Below the pieces are notes generated by a model. That model was not told the origin of the DNA. It saw nothing but the letters and a program-made list of their open reading frames with translations, and made no database searches. The position numbers and the translations under genes are program-made. Shown in pieces: positions 21,095 through 22,437 of a stretch of 22,437 bases of DNA. How positions within the stretch are numbered: the first letter of the stretch is position 1; each line of letters starts with the position of its first letter. The stretch is from Candidatus Levyibacteriota bacterium (lineage in GTDB: Bacteria > Patescibacteriota > Microgenomatia > Levybacterales > UBA12049): NCBI GenBank assembly GCA_018061205.1, contig JAGOUP010000003.1, positions 1 to 22,437 of the forward strand, given 5' to 3'.

Positions 21095-21421
21095 ATGTTT
21101 AAAAAATGGGATACATGCCTTGAAGGGACAGGAGAAACACAAGCAGCGACACTCAGTTGTATTCCAATCGTTTTTGAAAACATCATCAGAGCTAGTCTCA
21201 TATTTGCAGGCGTCGTAGCCCTCGTTTTTATCATTTACTCAGGGATCAAAATGCTCACCTCTGGTGGCGATCCAAAAGCTGTCGAAGCAGCAAAAAAGAC
21301 CATGACATTTGCCATTGTGGGACTGATTATCATCTTGGTTTCATTTTCTATTGTGGCCTTGCTCGGGGTTATCACAGGAACGGAGTGTATCACCTCTTTT
21401 GGATTTGATAATTGTAAATAA
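21095..21421 (+). CDS. Type IV secretion pilin-like protein
   Basis: A 108-residue protein, 12 bases after the previous stop. The N-terminal segment FKKWDTCLEGTGETQAATLS has no cleavable signal. Then come helix one (SLIFAGVVALVFIIYS), the turn GIKMLTSGGDPKAVEAAKKTM and helix two (FAIVGLIIILVSFSIVALLG), with a short tail with two cysteines (TECITSFGFDNC). The turn is nearly the same as in its three neighbours, so the cluster looks like repeated duplication of a pilin-like gene. It is followed after six bases by an ATTGYTNN array. Confidence 0.8.
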   Translation: MFKKWDTCLEGTGETQAATLSCIPIVFENIIRASLIFAGVVALVFIIYSGIKMLTSGGDPKAVEAAKKTMTFAIVGLIIILVSFSIVALLGVITGTECITSFGFDNCK

Positions 21422-21427
21422 GATATT

Positions 21428-21457
21428 ATTGCTTCATTGTTCTATTGCTCAATTGCT
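21428..21457 (+). repeat. ATTGYTNN array between convergent genes
   Basis: Four units start at 21428, 21436, 21444 and 21452 (ATTGCTTC, ATTGTTCT, ATTGCTCA, ATTGCT). They fill the gap between the stop of the last pilin-like gene and the stop of the convergent protease gene (21459). Confidence 0.75.
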
Positions 21458-21458
21458 A

Positions 21459-22103
21459 CTATCTTTGCCTACTCTCCATCAATCGAGAAAATAATAAAAT
21501 TCCTCCATCAAGACCTAATGGTATCAATAAATAGAGAGATAGTTGTTGGAAAAATGTCTGAAAAGTAATTGAAGATACATATGTAACAATAGGTTCAGGG
21601 ATACGAATATCCAGTATCCATGCACTGATAACAAAGATACTGATCACCGCAAGCAGTGCAGGAATTCCTTCTACGTCACGTCTGCTGGAAAACATGGTAT
21701 TACTGATTTCAAAAACAATAAACAGCAGCAGCAGTATATTGAGAATCCATATCTGTAAAGGAAAACTGCTGAAGTAATAGATGGCTCCCAAAAGACAAAC
21801 CAATCCCCCAAAAAGAGGCGCCAACCCTATGAGTGCTCTTCGAAACGGGTCTGTTTTGCCAATCATCACACTCCCTAGCTTCACACTAGTCCCATGTACT
21901 TTTGGGATAAACTCCATGTGTCCCACAGGAACAAAAAGAATCAGTGCCATAAAATAATGCGCGAGTTCATGCAGCAGCGTTCCAGGGAAAAAAAGAAATG
22001 CCAAAAGATACAAAGAAAACACCCGACTACATGCTTTGGTCACTTCGTGAGATAAGAAAAAAAGAAAAAGCAGTTCTATGGCAAAGATCCAAAAATACAG
22101 CAT
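21459..22103 (-). CDS. M50-like membrane zinc protease
   Basis: A 214-residue polytopic protein. HELAH (residues 45-49) within the first membrane region gives the HExxH zinc site, and LIPLGLDGG near the C-terminus (Asp about 199) resembles the third-ligand 'P...LDGG' motif of site-2 proteases. Between them lie a short soluble segment (GHMEFIPKVHGTSVKLGSVM) and about four further hydrophobic segments. Intramembrane proteases of this kind cut membrane-bound regulators or signal-peptide remnants. The start codon lies nine bases from the stop of the gene upstream on the same strand, so they form one operon. The substrate is unknown. Confidence 0.72.
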   Translation of the reverse strand: MLYFWIFAIELLFLFFLSHEVTKACSRVFSLYLLAFLFFPGTLLHELAHYFMALILFVPVGHMEFIPKVHGTSVKLGSVMIGKTDPFRRALIGLAPLFGGLVCLLGAIYYFSSFPLQIWILNILLLLFIVFEISNTMFSSRRDVEGIPALLAVISIFVISAWILDIRIPEPIVTYVSSITFQTFFQQLSLYLLIPLGLDGGILLFSRLMESRQR

Positions 22104-22112
22104 GAAAATATT

Positions 22113-22437
22113 CTATGCAGCTTGTGGCAATGATGAATTAAATGCCTCCATAGTAATTGCCCCCAACGCTACCAAAAGCAGTGACATTACCGCTTTTTCT
22201 TTTTTCTTTTTTTTCAGTGCATCTATGGTTGCCGGTGTTAACTCTGCTCCACCGGTTAATACTTTGGCTGCTTGTGTTGCTTCAGGACTAGCTTTGATCA
22301 TGTCAGCCCAGACCTCTTTTCCAAACGTCGAATTCTCTAACATTCCTTTCATCTCTCTACTCAAGTTTCCTCCAGCTCCAATATGAGCCGCAATCGCTTT
22401 CCCTGCAAGGGCTTTTGTTTGTGCATCAACAAAGTCT
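22113..22437 (-). CDS. 3' part of a gene running off the window; tail-anchored protein
   Basis: The minus-strand frame is open to the window end, so the start lies outside. The visible 107 C-terminal residues are Ala/Lys-rich and helical (DFVDAQTKALAGKAIAAHIG...), then a basic run ALKKKKKEK and one hydrophobic segment (AVMSLLLVALGAITMEAF) and a short tail. This 'helical body, Lys run, one helix, short tail' ending is like that of the 1317-residue protein at 13022, so it may be a relative or a second anchored component. A TTG or ATG inside (22364/22352) need not be the start. Confidence 0.6.
   Translation of the reverse strand, partial: DFVDAQTKALAGKAIAAHIGAGGNLSREMKGMLENSTFGKEVWADMIKASPEATQAAKVLTGGAELTPATIDALKKKKKEKAVMSLLLVALGAITMEAFNSSLPQAA

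Noticed and set aside
1757..21457. CRISPR-like interpretation of the regularly spaced repeats
   Set aside because: Units are 8 bases with no spacers, arrays have only three or four units, and no cas genes are present.

Overview
The window is AT-rich bacterial DNA that most resembles the Candidate Phyla Radiation (Patescibacteria). The evidence is a tandem set of small two-helix pilin-like proteins of the type IV secretion pilin kind, a TrbL/VirB6-like membrane protein, a PP2C-like/propeller protein next to a bPH-like membrane protein and a tiny two-helix protein, very short or absent 5' leaders, and signal-peptide proteins with no close match to well-studied phyla. UGA acts as stop: smpB and the ATPase/winged-helix gene both end on TGA where their families end. 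This argues against the UGA-recoding CPR lineages. No rRNA, insertion sequence or CRISPR array is present.

Layout. 1-4465: a forward block with a SpoIID/LytB-type wall protein, a bPH-like membrane protein, a 73-residue membrane protein, and a degenerate PP2C domain joined to an extracytoplasmic propeller. 4565-5518: the trans-translation pair smpB and ssrA (tmRNA); the tmRNA gene encodes an unusually long tag of about 37 codons. 5524-8335: a Fic protein with a promoter-overlapping palindrome, a SET-domain methyltransferase and a ComF-like phosphoribosyltransferase. 8369-11251: a tRNA region with four tRNA-Ser genes (GCT, TGA, CGA, GGA, which together read all six serine codons) and tRNA-Arg(GCG), interspersed with a ParE/RHH toxin-antitoxin pair, a membrane protein and a Nudix hydrolase. 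11412-16975: a TrbL-like protein convergent with a 1317-residue helical protein that has a C-terminal membrane anchor. 17056-18868: a four-helix-bundle (23S intervening-sequence type) gene packed exactly between inverted repeats, followed by an ATPase/winged-helix protein. 19015-21421: four pilin-like membrane proteins. 21459-22437: an M50-like membrane protease and the 3' part of a further gene, both on the minus strand.

The most unusual signal is a dispersed repeat made of (usually) exactly four 8-base units, ATTGYTNN, found ten times in intergenic DNA, mostly directly after stop codons or directly before start codons. It occurs as single copies, as an empty palindrome (4494-4553), as a palindrome with a 30-base hairpin insert (1757-1850), and as inverted copies that precisely enclose the four-helix-bundle gene (17056-17498). 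This looks like a small mobile or palindromic element family whose full-length form carries the four-helix-bundle gene. A second palindromic family (core CCTGAAACAAGTTCAGG) recurs between genes and has inserted in frame in the ATPase gene. Two tRNA-Ser genes also share a conserved leader hairpin with compensatory changes in its outer stem.
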